64,000 nucleotides of DNA from Noviherbaspirillum saxi (GCF_003591035.1 NZ_QYUO01000001.1:1426001-1490000); one strand, 5' to 3'; shown: positions 1-9,443, numbered from the stretch's first letter. Program-made: numbers and translations. The notes: generated from the letters alone by a model not told the origin.

Positions 1-594
1 GATACCTTCGTCCGTCAGTCGGCGCAGCGCGGCCTGATCCGCAACTCCCTGTTTGTCCTGCCGCTGGCGGAAAGCTCGCTGGAGCGTCTTGGCAACTCCC
101 TGCCGGAAGGCGTCATTGTCGGTGCGCGCGGCGATCACTACTTCCTGCATCCGGAACTCAAGGACGATCCCAAGCTGAAGAACTTCGTGCAAAAGTTCAA
201 GGAAAAGACAGGCGCTTATCCGATCTATTCGGTCTACCACATGGTGCAGGCGCTGGATGGCCTGGTCGCGGGATATGACAAGGCGGCAAAGAGCAACAAG
301 GGGCAGTGGCCGTCCACCGAGCAGCTTGCCGATGCGATGCATGGGGTCGAATTTCGCGGCCTCACACGTAGCGTGAAGATTCGTGAAGACGGACAAGGCC
401 TGGAAGACCAGTTGCTTGGCGTAACCAGGAAGGCACCGGGCTATGCATTCCCGATCCTGGACAAGATGGCGATCTACCCGGCCGAGCTGGTGACTGCGCC
501 GGTCGGGCAGAAATCGCCCGAGTGGGTCAAGACGCTCAAGCCGGAGATCATCAACAGTCCGCGCATCAAGACCTTTGCATCGGCCGACAAGTAA
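1..594 (+). CDS. Branched-chain amino acid-type ABC transporter, periplasmic binding protein (3' part)
   Basis: The reading frame is open from base 1, so the gene is cut by the window edge; 197 C-terminal residues remain. The text shows the second lobe of a type I periplasmic binding protein of the LivJ/LivK class, including the segment around YSVYHMVQALDGL that typically packs near the hinge. It is followed 9 bases later by livH and then livM, livG and livF, so it is almost certainly the substrate-binding component of that importer. The true ligand cannot be read from the sequence; in this family it can be an amino acid, an amide, urea or an aromatic or short-chain acid. Confidence 0.88.
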   Translation, partial: DTFVRQSAQRGLIRNSLFVLPLAESSLERLGNSLPEGVIVGARGDHYFLHPELKDDPKLKNFVQKFKEKTGAYPIYSVYHMVQALDGLVAGYDKAAKSNKGQWPSTEQLADAMHGVEFRGLTRSVKIREDGQGLEDQLLGVTRKAPGYAFPILDKMAIYPAELVTAPVGQKSPEWVKTLKPEIINSPRIKTFASADK

Positions 595-603
595 ATCGCC
601 ATC

Positions 604-1509
604 ATGAATCAGGAACTGTTCTTTCTGGCCATTCTTGATGGATTGTCGTACGCAGCGCTGCTGTTTCTGGTGGCGCTGGGTATCACCCTGGTGTTCGGGG
701 TGATGAACATCATCAACATGGCCCATGGCGGCTTCTTTGCCATCGGGGGCTACGCGGCAGCCAGCGTCGGCATCTGGGCGGCGGCCGCTCAGGTCTCTCC
801 GCTCTGGTCATTCATCATGCTGCCGCTGGTGGCGATTGCGGTCGGCGCGCTGTTTGGCGGCTTGATGGAAACCTGCCTGATGCGGCGCATCTACGACAAG
901 GATCCGGTCTTGCAATTGCTGATCACGTTCGCCGCTTTCATGATCTTTGAAGACCTGCAGCGGATGATCTGGGGTACCCAGCCATATTCCGTTTCGGAAA
1001 TCGTCAATTACCTGGGCGTGGCCGAAGTGATGGGCATTACCTATACCTATTACCAGTTGCTGGTGCTGCCCGGCGTCGCGCTCGTGGTGTTCTTTGCCCT
1101 GCGCTATTTCTTGCGCCGCAGCCTGATCGGCCGCCAGGTGGTGGCGGTGGCGCATCATCGTGAAGTCGCCACGGCGATGGGCATCAACGTGAAGCGGATT
1201 TGCCTGCTGACCTTCATTGCCGGCTCGGCCCTGGGTGCGCTTGGCGGTGCGCTGGCAGTGCAGACGACATCCTGGGTTGCGGGCATAGGCGCGGAAATGA
1301 TCGTGCTGTCCTTCGCCGTCGTCGCAACGGCGGGGCTGGGACAAATCGAAGGTGCGCTGATTGCCGCGATCATGATCGGGCTGGCACGCGCGTTTTCCGT
1401 GTATCTGCTGCCGGAGCTGGAAGTGCTGGTGCCTTACCTGATCATGACCCTGGTGCTGCTGTTCCGTCCGCAGGGACTGTTCTCCGTCGCAAAAGCAAGG
1501 AGAGTGTGA
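604..1509 (+). CDS. livH: ABC transporter permease, LivH family
   Basis: This 301-residue, highly hydrophobic protein has the LivH-type N-terminus (LFFLAILDGLSYAALLFLVALG, then GVMNIINMAHGG), a signature of the inner-membrane permease that pairs with LivM. Eight or so membrane segments are apparent. Its stop codon TGA (1507-1509) shares one base with the livM start, which indicates translational coupling. The family is certain; the substrate is not, because the adjacent dehydrogenases suggest a catabolic substrate rather than leucine itself. Confidence 0.93.
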   Translation: MNQELFFLAILDGLSYAALLFLVALGITLVFGVMNIINMAHGGFFAIGGYAAASVGIWAAAAQVSPLWSFIMLPLVAIAVGALFGGLMETCLMRRIYDKDPVLQLLITFAAFMIFEDLQRMIWGTQPYSVSEIVNYLGVAEVMGITYTYYQLLVLPGVALVVFFALRYFLRRSLIGRQVVAVAHHREVATAMGINVKRICLLTFIAGSALGALGGALAVQTTSWVAGIGAEMIVLSFAVVATAGLGQIEGALIAAIMIGLARAFSVYLLPELEVLVPYLIMTLVLLFRPQGLFSVAKARRV

Positions 1510-2534
1510 TGTCGAAACCAGAAACTTCAATCAGCCTGGCCGCGCCTGACATCAAGGTTCCCCGGATCGAACGCAAGACCGGCGTCCCGTATACGAAGAT
1601 CGCTGCCGCCTTGCTGGTGGTGTCGGCTTTGCTGATGCCGGTCGTATTGCCCTGGCTGAAGACACCTGTCATTTTTGCAGCCTGCTTCGGCATCGCCGCG
1701 CTTGGCGTGTCGATTCTGATCCGTGCCGGACAAGTGTCCTTCGGCCATGCGATGTTTGCCTGCGCCGCCGGTTATGCGGTGGCGTTCGCGGCGCGCTGGT
1801 GGAGCCAGCTCGATAGCGTGGTCCTGCTTGTCATCGGCACCGCATTCGGCGCCTTTTTCGGCCTCGTCGTCGGCTTGTTCGTGGTGCGTTACCGCGCCAT
1901 CTTTTTCGGCATGCTCAATCTTGCCTTGTCGATGGTGCTGTTTGCCGTCCTCGGGAAATTTTTTCATCTCACCGGCGGGACCGACGGCTTGCGGCTTGCG
2001 CGTTCGAGTTTTCTCGGGATGCAGCTCGAGCGTGACGATTTCGAAACGGCGTTACTGATCAGCGCCGTCGTGCTGGCAGTGACGGTAGGCGTCCTGGTGC
2101 AGCGTTATCTGAGTTCGGTTGCAGGGCAGGCGTTGACCGCGATCAAGACCAACGAAACACGGCTGGAATATGTGGGCTTGTCCACTTATCGCATCCTTCT
2201 CGTCGGTTACGTTCTGTCGGCCGCTCTGTGCGGACTGTCGGGAGCAATGTTTGTCATTGCCCAGGGACTGGTGACGCCTGAAATGGGATATTGGATACGA
2301 TCCGGCGAATTCATCTTTATCGCCATTCTCGGCGGCATCGCTCATCCGGTAGGAGCATTTCTCGGCGCGGCCATCTTCGAGTTTGTCAAACTGTTCGCCG
2401 CTGCCTATCTGACCGGTGCATGGCAAATGGTCCTGGGCATCGTGCTGATCGCCATGGTGTTCTTCGCGCCGATGGGCATCTCGGGCCTGATGGTCCGGCT
2501 GCAGGCCAAGCAATCCAAAGGAGAGAACCGATGA
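1509..2534 (+). CDS. livM: ABC transporter permease, LivM family
   Basis: The start chosen is ATG 1509, overlapping the livH stop by one base, giving 341 residues; a longer in-frame extension to 1200 lies inside livH and was rejected. The protein has a polar N-terminal tail of about 35 residues, then many membrane segments, with LivM landmarks such as GQVSFGHAMFACAAGYA and a cytoplasmic loop (ALTAIKTNETRLEYVGLSTY) that contacts the ATPases. It forms the heterodimeric pore with LivH. It overlaps livG by four bases (ATGA). Confidence 0.93.
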   Translation: MSKPETSISLAAPDIKVPRIERKTGVPYTKIAAALLVVSALLMPVVLPWLKTPVIFAACFGIAALGVSILIRAGQVSFGHAMFACAAGYAVAFAARWWSQLDSVVLLVIGTAFGAFFGLVVGLFVVRYRAIFFGMLNLALSMVLFAVLGKFFHLTGGTDGLRLARSSFLGMQLERDDFETALLISAVVLAVTVGVLVQRYLSSVAGQALTAIKTNETRLEYVGLSTYRILLVGYVLSAALCGLSGAMFVIAQGLVTPEMGYWIRSGEFIFIAILGGIAHPVGAFLGAAIFEFVKLFAAAYLTGAWQMVLGIVLIAMVFFAPMGISGLMVRLQAKQSKGENR

Positions 2535-3274
2535 GCCAGGCCTTGTTGCAAACGGTTGATCTCAAGCTGTCCTTCGGCGCCATCGTCGTTGCAGACAATA
2601 TCAACTTTCAATTGCATGAAGGAGAGCGCCTTGCCGTCATCGGCCAGAACGGCGCGGGCAAGACTACCTTCATCAATATCTGTACCGGTCTTATCCGGCC
2701 GCATAGCGGCAAGGTCAGCTTTGCCGGACAGGACATCACCCGGCTGGAGCCGCGCGTCATTGCCCGGCGCGGCATGGCACGTTCCTTCCAGTTGCCGCAA
2801 TTGTTTCTCGAACATTCGGTGCGCGATTGCGTAAGGATTGCAGCCGCCGGCAAGATTGGCCGCCTGGGCTTATGGAAGCCGCTTGCTTCTTCGGTTCCGG
2901 AAAAGGATGTGGAGCATGTGCTCGAACTGGTCGGGCTGCGCGAGCGCGGGAATGAAGCATGCGAATCGCTGCCGGAAGGGCAGCGCAAGCTGCTCGACAT
3001 TGCGATGGCGCTCGTGCTGCATCCCCGGCTGCTGATTCTGGACGAGCCGACCAGCGGCGTGTCGACCGATGAAAAGCATGGGCTGATGGCAACCATCATG
3101 GCCGCACTCGACGAACGCCGTATCACTGCCATCTTTGTCGAGCATGACGTGGATATCGTGACCCGGTATGCGACCCGTGTGGCGGCATGGATATCCGGGC
3201 GGATCGCGGCGGATGGCGTTCCGGACAAGGTGCTGAACGATCCTGAAATCCGCAAGAACGTGCTGGGAGAATGA
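2531..3274 (+). CDS. livG: ABC transporter ATP-binding protein, LivG family
   Basis: The 247-residue ATPase starts at ATG 2531 within an ATGA overlap with livM. It carries a Walker A motif (GQNGAGKTT, about residue 38), a variant signature (LPEGQRKLLDIAMAL) and Walker B (LLILDEPTSGV), followed by an H-loop (FVEHDVDIV). The LPEG form of the signature in place of LSGG is a small departure. It powers uptake through LivHM together with LivF, on the cytoplasmic face of the inner membrane. Confidence 0.93.
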   Translation: MSQALLQTVDLKLSFGAIVVADNINFQLHEGERLAVIGQNGAGKTTFINICTGLIRPHSGKVSFAGQDITRLEPRVIARRGMARSFQLPQLFLEHSVRDCVRIAAAGKIGRLGLWKPLASSVPEKDVEHVLELVGLRERGNEACESLPEGQRKLLDIAMALVLHPRLLILDEPTSGVSTDEKHGLMATIMAALDERRITAIFVEHDVDIVTRYATRVAAWISGRIAADGVPDKVLNDPEIRKNVLGE

Positions 3275-3275
3275 G

Positions 3276-3974
3276 ATGCTGAAGCTACACAGGATCAGTG
3301 CGAAGATCGCCGGGATCACGGTCTTGCGCAAGATCGAGACGGAGTTCCGTGCGGGCAGCCTGGTCGCCGTGGTCGGCCGCAATGGCGCCGGCAAGACGAC
3401 GCTGTTGCGGTCCATCATGGGTCTGATTCAACTCGATGAAGGACGGATCGAATTCGGTGGCCGGGATCTGGCCCGAATACCGGACTACCGCCGCGCCTCG
3501 CTCGGTATCGGCTACGCGCCGGAAGAACGCATCATGTTTCCCACCTTTACCGTCGAGGAAAACCTGCGCCTGCCATGCGATGTGTTGGGCATGCCCGGGC
3601 GCGAAATCGACGCGCGCCTGGAACGCACGCTGGCGGTGGTGCCTCAGCTCAAGGACATGCTGCAGCGTTCTGGCGCGGCGTTGTCGGGCGGCCAGGGAAA
3701 AATGGCCGCGCTCGGCAGGGCGCTCATGGCGGGAAACAAGCTCGTCCTGCTGGACGAGCCTTTCCAGGGACTGGCTCCTGTTCTGGCAAACCAGTACGCC
3801 GAATCCCTGCGCCGGCTGCGCGACCTCAATCCCGAGCTGTGCGTGGTAGTCACCGAATCCAACGGCAGCCTGCTGCGCGACTTGCCGGATACGACGCTGA
3901 CGCTGGAGCGCGGCGAACTCATTTCTTCTGCCGGCGTGGCAGGCCAACATTTACATGAGGAGCAATACAGATGA
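3276..3974 (+). CDS. livF: ABC transporter ATP-binding protein, LivF family
   Basis: The 232-residue second ATPase begins one base after the livG stop. Walker A (GRNGAGKTT, about residue 35), signature (LSGGQGKMAALGRAL) and Walker B (LVLLDEPFQGL) are all visible. The usual H-loop histidine (EQN or EHD in most LivF proteins) reads VVTESNGS here, so the switch histidine appears replaced by Asn or Ser, as happens in asymmetric ABC pairs. The stop overlaps the next start (ATGA 3971-3974), which ties the transporter to the downstream dehydrogenases. Confidence 0.92.
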   Translation: MLKLHRISAKIAGITVLRKIETEFRAGSLVAVVGRNGAGKTTLLRSIMGLIQLDEGRIEFGGRDLARIPDYRRASLGIGYAPEERIMFPTFTVEENLRLPCDVLGMPGREIDARLERTLAVVPQLKDMLQRSGAALSGGQGKMAALGRALMAGNKLVLLDEPFQGLAPVLANQYAESLRRLRDLNPELCVVVTESNGSLLRDLPDTTLTLERGELISSAGVAGQHLHEEQYR

Positions 3975-5404
3975 CTACGTTGTTAATCGACGGCAAATGG
4001 ATATCGGCGCAGGATGGTCAGACCATCGACGTTATCAATCCGTGTAACGGTGAGGCCTTTGCGCGGATTGACAGAGGGGGAGCCGCAGATATCGATCTCG
4101 CCGTGTCGGCGGCGCAGCGTGCGCTGGATGGCGCATGGGGCCGGCTGACGGCGACCGAGCGCGGCCGCATCCTGCTGCGTTTTGCCGGCCTGATTCTCGG
4201 TCATACCGAAGAACTGGCGCAGATCGAGGCGCGCGATACGGGCAAGCCGATCACGGTGGCACGAAACGATGTGGCCGCAGTGGCGCGCTACTTCGAGTTC
4301 TATGGCGCGGCCGCCGACAAGGTCCACGGCCAAACGATTCCCTACCTGAACGCCTACAACGTGAGTGTGGTGCGTGTGCCGCATGGCGTCACCGCGCACA
4401 TCATCCCCTGGAATTATCCGGCACAGATGTTCGGACGCACGCTGGCGCCCGCTCTGGCGATGGGCAATGCCGCCGTGCTCAAGCCTTCGGAAGACGCTTG
4501 CCTGAGCGCCCTGAAACTCGGCGAACTGGCGATCGAAGCCGGGTTTCCGCCCGGGGCGCTGAATATCGTCACCGGCTATGGCCATGAAGCGGGCGCCGCC
4601 CTGACGGCCCATCCGGGCATCCATTTCGCGACGTTCACGGGGTCGCCTGAAGTCGGCGTCATGGTGCAGGAGGCCACCGCCCGTAACCATGTGCCATGCG
4701 TGCTGGAACTGGGCGGCAAATCGCCACAAGTCGTGTTCAGTGATGCAGACCTCGACAAGGCGGTGCCGGTCATCGTCAAGGCAATCGTGCAGAACGCCGG
4801 CCAGACTTGCTCGGCGGGCAGCAGGCTGCTGGTGCAGCAGGACATCTACGACAAGTTCGTCGGCATGGTCGCCGCTGCCTTCAGGCAAGTCCGGGTCGGA
4901 ACGCCTGAGATGGATCTGGACTGCGGCCCGATCGTCAACAGCAAGCAGTACCAAAGAGTAAGCAGTTTTATCGAGGAAGCGAAAGCGTCCGGCGTGTCCC
5001 TGCTGGCGGAGGGCAGTCTTGCTCCAGGTCTTTCGTCCGCCGGCTATTTCATCAAGCCCGCCCTGTTCGGGAGTGTGCCGCGCGATCACAAGCTGGCTTG
5101 CAGGGAAGTGTTCGGGCCGGTGCTGTCGGCCATGTCCTTCGTCGATGAAGAAGACGCGGTCCGTCTGGCCAATGCCACTGAATACGGCCTGGCGGCCGGC
5201 GTATGGACCGAGAACGGAGGCCGCCAGGCGCGCATGGCCAAGCGGCTATTGAGCGGGCAGGTGTTCATCAATTGCTACGGCGCGGGCGGCGGAGTCGAGT
5301 TGCCTTTCGGCGGCGTCAAGAAAAGCGGCCACGGCCGTGAAAAGGGCTTCCTGGCCCTGGAAGAAATGAGTACGACAAAAACCATCGTCCAATATCATAA
5401 CTAA
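3971..5404 (+). CDS. NAD(P)-dependent aldehyde dehydrogenase
   Basis: This 477-residue protein is a full-length member of the aldehyde dehydrogenase superfamily, which oxidises an aldehyde to a carboxylate in the cytoplasm. Visible landmarks are IIPWNYPAQM in the coenzyme region, FTGSPEVG, the general base Glu246 in LELGGKSP and the catalytic nucleophile Cys280 in NAGQTCSAGS. The closest textbook group by motif is betaine/gamma-aminobutyraldehyde-type dehydrogenase, but the substrate cannot be assigned. Its ATG overlaps the livF stop, so the enzyme is co-translated with the importer. Confidence 0.92.
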   Translation: MTTLLIDGKWISAQDGQTIDVINPCNGEAFARIDRGGAADIDLAVSAAQRALDGAWGRLTATERGRILLRFAGLILGHTEELAQIEARDTGKPITVARNDVAAVARYFEFYGAAADKVHGQTIPYLNAYNVSVVRVPHGVTAHIIPWNYPAQMFGRTLAPALAMGNAAVLKPSEDACLSALKLGELAIEAGFPPGALNIVTGYGHEAGAALTAHPGIHFATFTGSPEVGVMVQEATARNHVPCVLELGGKSPQVVFSDADLDKAVPVIVKAIVQNAGQTCSAGSRLLVQQDIYDKFVGMVAAAFRQVRVGTPEMDLDCGPIVNSKQYQRVSSFIEEAKASGVSLLAEGSLAPGLSSAGYFIKPALFGSVPRDHKLACREVFGPVLSAMSFVDEEDAVRLANATEYGLAAGVWTENGGRQARMAKRLLSGQVFINCYGAGGGVELPFGGVKKSGHGREKGFLALEEMSTTKTIVQYHN

Positions 5405-5414
5405 GGAGCAACCC

Positions 5415-6167
5415 ATGTCCCGGCTCAGCAACAAGGTAACGATCGTCACAGGCGCCGCAGGCGGATTCGGCGCGGGAATCGCACGCGCGTTTATCGAAGA
5501 AGGCGCCAAGCTTGTCATCGCCGATATCAATCTGGAAATGGCGCAGGCACTGGCAAAGGAACTGGGGCCAAACGCGAGCGCGGTCGCCTGCGATGTGACC
5601 AGCGGCGAGCAGGTAAAAGCGGCGGTGCGCCATTGCGTCGAAAAATTCGGCGCGCCGGATATCGTCGTCAACAATGCAGGCACCACCCACCGTAACCAGC
5701 CCATGCTGGAAGTGGACGAGAAGACCTTCGATCGCGTCTATGCAGTCAACGTCAAATCCATTTACCACATGGCACATGCAGTCGTCCCGCTGATGCGTGA
5801 ACGCAAGTATGGCGTGATCCTTAACATCGGTTCGGTGGCTGGCATCCGTCCCCGTCCCGGACTATCCTGGTACAACGGTTCGAAAGGCGCGGTGAATACC
5901 TTGTCCAAGGCCATGGCGGTCGAGCTTGCGCCGGATGGCATTCGCGTCAATGCCATTTGCCCGGTCATGGGTGCGACGGCATTGCTGAGCGACTTCATGG
6001 GTGTGCCCGACACGCCGGAAAACCGGGCGCGCTTCATTTCCACCATTCCGCTTGGCCGCATGTGCGAGCCGTCCGATGTCGCCAGCGCTGCGGTATTTCT
6101 CGCCAGCGATGCCGCCGAGTTCCTGACGGGGGTGGAACTGCCGGTGGACGGCGGCCGCACGATCTGA
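5415..6167 (+). CDS. Short-chain dehydrogenase/reductase (classical SDR)
   Basis: The 250-residue protein begins 10 bases after the aldehyde dehydrogenase, behind an AAGGAG ribosome site. It has the classical SDR layout: the NAD(P)-binding TGAAGGFGAGIA near the N-terminus, NNAG at about residue 89, the active-site Ser in NIGSVAG, and YNGSKGA giving the catalytic Tyr and Lys. Family members oxidise or reduce a secondary alcohol or keto group. In this operon it most likely handles an intermediate of the imported substrate; which one is not readable. Confidence 0.92.
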   Translation: MSRLSNKVTIVTGAAGGFGAGIARAFIEEGAKLVIADINLEMAQALAKELGPNASAVACDVTSGEQVKAAVRHCVEKFGAPDIVVNNAGTTHRNQPMLEVDEKTFDRVYAVNVKSIYHMAHAVVPLMRERKYGVILNIGSVAGIRPRPGLSWYNGSKGAVNTLSKAMAVELAPDGIRVNAICPVMGATALLSDFMGVPDTPENRARFISTIPLGRMCEPSDVASAAVFLASDAAEFLTGVELPVDGGRTI

Positions 6168-6207
6168 TGGCTTGCACCGATAAGTCTTTGCGCGAAAGGA
6201 GTTCACC

Positions 6208-7332
6208 ATGAAAATCAGCGCCGCAGTCTTGCATCGTTCGGGCGCGAGCCTGCCTTTTACCGAAAGCCGGCCGCTGCAGATCGAAGAGCTCAGCCTTGAC
6301 CGTCCCGGACCCGGCGAGGTCTTGATCAAGATGCGCGCCGCCGGACTGTGCCATTCGGATCTGTCGGTGATCAATGGCGACCGGCCACGGCCAGTGCCGA
6401 TGGCGCTGGGGCATGAAGCGTCGGGCGAGGTGGTTGAAACGGGGGCAGGTGTCGACGACTTGAAACCGGGAGAGCTGGTCGTACTGGTGTTCGTGCCCAG
6501 CTGCGGACATTGCCTGCCTTGCATGGAAGGCCGTCCGGCATTGTGCGAGCCAGGGGCGGCGGCCAATACGAGCGGCGTCCTCTTGTCAGGCGAACGCCGC
6601 CTTCATCAGGGTGCCGTCGACATACACCATCACGTCGGCGTTTCCGCCTTCGCCACCCATGCGGTTGTCTCGCGCCGCTCCTGCGTGAAGATCGATGCCG
6701 CGATCGATCCCGTCGAGGCGGCGCTGTTCGGCTGTGCGGTGCTTACCGGCGTCGGAGCGGTCATCAATACCGCCCGTGTGCAGGCTGGCTCCACCACCGC
6801 CGTGCTCGGACTGGGCGGCGTCGGACTGTGTGCAATGCTGGGTGCAATCGCTTCCGGCGCGCGCGAAGTCATTGCCGTCGATCTGAATGAGCGCAAGCTC
6901 GACACGGCGAAAGCGCTCGGTGCGACAGCGACCATCAATGCGCGCGACCCCGACGCGGTGGAAAAGGTAAAGGCGCTCACCAAGGGAGGCGTCGACTATG
7001 CCTTCGAGATGGCGGGGTCGGTGCAGGCCATGGAGACTGCTTACCGCATGACACGGCGCGGCGGAACGACGGTGACCGCCGGCTTGCCGAATCCCGCTAA
7101 TACATGGGCACTGCAGCAGGTGAGCCTGGTGGCGGAGGAACGGACTGTCAAAGGCAGCTACATTGGTTCCTGTGTGCCGGGGCGCGACATCCCGCGCTAT
7201 ATAGGCCTGTATCTCTCGGGAAAACTGCCTATCAACAAGCTGATGGGAGAGCGTTTGCAACTGAGCGATATCAATCGCGGTTTCGATCGTCTTGCCAGCG
7301 GCGAGAGCCTGCGCGACGTTATCGTTTTTTGA
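6208..7332 (+). CDS. Zinc-dependent alcohol dehydrogenase (MDR family)
   Basis: The 374-residue protein is a medium-chain dehydrogenase. The catalytic zinc ligands are visible as Cys in GLCHSDLS, His in ALGHEASGE and Cys in FGCAVLTG. The structural zinc lobe is present as the four-cysteine run CGHCLPCMEGRPALC. The nucleotide-binding motif is GLGGVGLCAM. The overall pattern resembles class III or formaldehyde-type alcohol dehydrogenases, oxidising a primary alcohol with NAD. A ribosome site (AAAGGAG) lies just upstream, 40 bases after the SDR. With the aldehyde dehydrogenase it could take an alcohol to an acid in two steps. Confidence 0.92.
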   Translation: MKISAAVLHRSGASLPFTESRPLQIEELSLDRPGPGEVLIKMRAAGLCHSDLSVINGDRPRPVPMALGHEASGEVVETGAGVDDLKPGELVVLVFVPSCGHCLPCMEGRPALCEPGAAANTSGVLLSGERRLHQGAVDIHHHVGVSAFATHAVVSRRSCVKIDAAIDPVEAALFGCAVLTGVGAVINTARVQAGSTTAVLGLGGVGLCAMLGAIASGAREVIAVDLNERKLDTAKALGATATINARDPDAVEKVKALTKGGVDYAFEMAGSVQAMETAYRMTRRGGTTVTAGLPNPANTWALQQVSLVAEERTVKGSYIGSCVPGRDIPRYIGLYLSGKLPINKLMGERLQLSDINRGFDRLASGESLRDVIVF

Positions 7333-7385
7333 GTGAAGCACGGCAGCGCAATCCGCGCGCCTACGATCGTGAAGCGAGGCATCTG

Positions 7386-8915
7386 ATGGACAAAGGCCGA
7401 TTGCCGGCTCGGCTGGACGGCTACGGTTTGATCAAGCCTTTCGGCGGCGGGATTTCCGATCTGATCAAAAGAAAAGCCGGATTCTCATTGCCGTCCGGCG
7501 ACGGGCGACCCGGGACCAAGTTGTTGCCGACGCTACGGGCAGCGATTGAGGCTTCAGGCTTGAAGGATGGCGGCGTCATTTCATTCCATCATCATCTGCG
7601 CAACGGGGATTTCGTCATCAATCTGGTGCTGGCCGAGATTGCAAGGATGGGACTGCGGGACATCACGGTGGCAGCAAGTTCGCTGTTCCCAGTGCATGCG
7701 CCCTTGGTGGACTACGTTCGGGAAGGGATCGTGACCGGCATCCGGGCAGCATATATCACCGGCCCGGTGGCCGAAGCCGTTTCAGGCGGCTTGCTTGGGC
7801 GTCCCGCCATCATGCAGACGCATGGCGGACGTGCGCGGTCGATCGAGTGCGGCGAACTGACAATAGACCTTGCCTTCATCGCCGCACCGGCGGCCGACAA
7901 GTGCGGAAACCTCAACGGCGTCGATGGCCGGTCCGCGTGCGGCACGCTCGGTTACGCCATGGTGGATGCAGCATACGCGCGGTATGTGGTGGCCATCACG
8001 GACAATCTCGTCCCATATCCTGCGTCGCCGATCGACATCAGCCAGGAGTGCGTTGATTTTATCGTGCAAGTCGATGCCATCGGCGACCCCAAGGGCATTG
8101 TGTCAGGCACGACACGCGCAACGACAGACCCGGTCGGTCTCAGGATAGCGCATGCGGCTGCGCAGGTTATCGCGGCATCGGGACTGCTGGTCGATGGCTT
8201 TTCCTTCCAGACCGGTGCGGGCGGCATATCGCTGGCGGTTGCCGCTGAAGTAAGAAAGCTGATGCAGGAGCGGCACATTCAGGGCAGCTTTGCCTCGGGT
8301 GGCATCACCGGATATATGGTGGATATGCTGGAAGAAGGCTTGTTCCGTGGATTGCTGGATGTGCAGTGTTTCGATCTCAAGGCAGTCGAGTCGTACCGGC
8401 GCAACCCGTCGCATCAATGCATGTCCGCGTCCATGTATGCCAGCCCCCGGACGCGAGGAGCCGTGGTCGATCAGCTGGATGTCATGATACTCGGCGCCAC
8501 GGAAGTCGATCTCGGCTTTAACGTGAATGTCATCACCGGCTCGGACGGCGTCATCATGGGCGGATCGGGCGGCCATGCCGATGCTGCGGCGGGCGCAAAG
8601 CTCGCGCTGGTCACGTCGAAGCTCAACGCCGGCGGCTATGCAAAGATCGTCGACAAGGTAACGACTGTTACCACCCCGGGGGAAACCGTCGATGTCGTGG
8701 TGACCGAGGAGGGTATGGCGGTCAACCCGGCAAGGGCGGAATTGCGCGAGCGGCTCCAGTCTCAGGGGATTCGGCTGGTACCGATTGAACAGCTGGAAGA
8801 AATCGCCAGAAATCGTGCAAGCCTGGCGAAGGAAGAGCGGCAGGATGAAGGCCGCATTGTTGCGGTCGTGGAATACCGCGATGGCTCGGTCATCGATGTC
8901 GTGCGGCGCGTGTGA
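7386..8915 (+). CDS. Citrate lyase alpha subunit-like CoA-transferase
   Basis: From ATG 7386 (GAGG six bases upstream) the protein is 509 residues, the normal length of CitF. It shows the CitF pattern throughout: an N-terminal KPFGGG segment, the FHHHLRNGD block, and the glycine-rich GGSGGHADAAAGAKLAL near the C-terminus, a hallmark of the CoA-transferase fold. In true citrate lyase CitF transfers the acyl carrier protein from acetate to citrate and needs CitE and CitD. Neither they nor the CitC/CitG/CitX maturation genes appear in the window. It may instead act as a free-standing CoA-transferase on the acid made by the upstream dehydrogenases; that is inference. Confidence 0.82.
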   Translation: MDKGRLPARLDGYGLIKPFGGGISDLIKRKAGFSLPSGDGRPGTKLLPTLRAAIEASGLKDGGVISFHHHLRNGDFVINLVLAEIARMGLRDITVAASSLFPVHAPLVDYVREGIVTGIRAAYITGPVAEAVSGGLLGRPAIMQTHGGRARSIECGELTIDLAFIAAPAADKCGNLNGVDGRSACGTLGYAMVDAAYARYVVAITDNLVPYPASPIDISQECVDFIVQVDAIGDPKGIVSGTTRATTDPVGLRIAHAAAQVIAASGLLVDGFSFQTGAGGISLAVAAEVRKLMQERHIQGSFASGGITGYMVDMLEEGLFRGLLDVQCFDLKAVESYRRNPSHQCMSASMYASPRTRGAVVDQLDVMILGATEVDLGFNVNVITGSDGVIMGGSGGHADAAAGAKLALVTSKLNAGGYAKIVDKVTTVTTPGETVDVVVTEEGMAVNPARAELRERLQSQGIRLVPIEQLEEIARNRASLAKEERQDEGRIVAVVEYRDGSVIDVVRRV

Positions 8916-9065
8916 GCGATCGCCCGTATTGTGTTCGCAATCAAATCAACTATCCAAGGCGAAGTGCGCTTCATCGTTTCTTTTGCATTGCAATAACTGT
9001 TGCAGAATGCCTTCGTGAACGAGCGCAGTAAAAACCTGACTAAGTAGCAGGAGGGACGGGCACTC

Positions 9066-9443
9066 ATGAACGGTGACGATCAAACACGCGTCAAGCGGCT
9101 GCTTTTTTTTCTTCAATACATCTGGCGGCTGGCCATTCCGTTCTGGTTGTTCCGTGATGCCGGGTGCGGTACGGTCGAACAGCGGATTGCGAATTATCGG
9201 TATAACCGATCGCAGCGCAAGGTCCTGCCTTTCTTCATGTGGAAATGGGTTGGTATCGCGGTCTGTCTCATGCAACTGACGCGCGTGCTATCGGACGTCA
9301 TGTCGACGGTAAGTGCGCACAGTACCAACTACCTATGCGCCGCCTTCTTCTGCATGAGTGCAGGGATCGGGTTTGCATTCGCTTGCATTGTGATCACCGT
9401 GTTAACAGTAAGTTATCTTTACCTGACCTACGTCAAGCGTTGA
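9066..9443 (+). CDS. Small hypothetical membrane protein
   Basis: The 125-residue product is not one I recognise. It has a GGAGGG ribosome site 10 bases before the ATG. The first 50 residues are basic and aromatic (FFLQYIWRLAIPFWLFRDAG), followed by two hydrophobic stretches (about 58-80 and 88-122) that should each cross the membrane, ending in a positively charged YVKR. It stands alone between the catabolic operon and the acyltransferase gene. A real gene is supported by the ribosome site and composition, but no function can be given. Confidence 0.6.
   Translation: MNGDDQTRVKRLLFFLQYIWRLAIPFWLFRDAGCGTVEQRIANYRYNRSQRKVLPFFMWKWVGIAVCLMQLTRVLSDVMSTVSAHSTNYLCAAFFCMSAGIGFAFACIVITVLTVSYLYLTYVKR

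Noticed and set aside
3983..5089. Long minus-strand open frame (368 residues) opposite the aldehyde dehydrogenase
   Set aside because: It mirrors a gene with full catalytic motifs and has His/Arg-rich composition without known domains; typical antisense shadow in GC-rich DNA.
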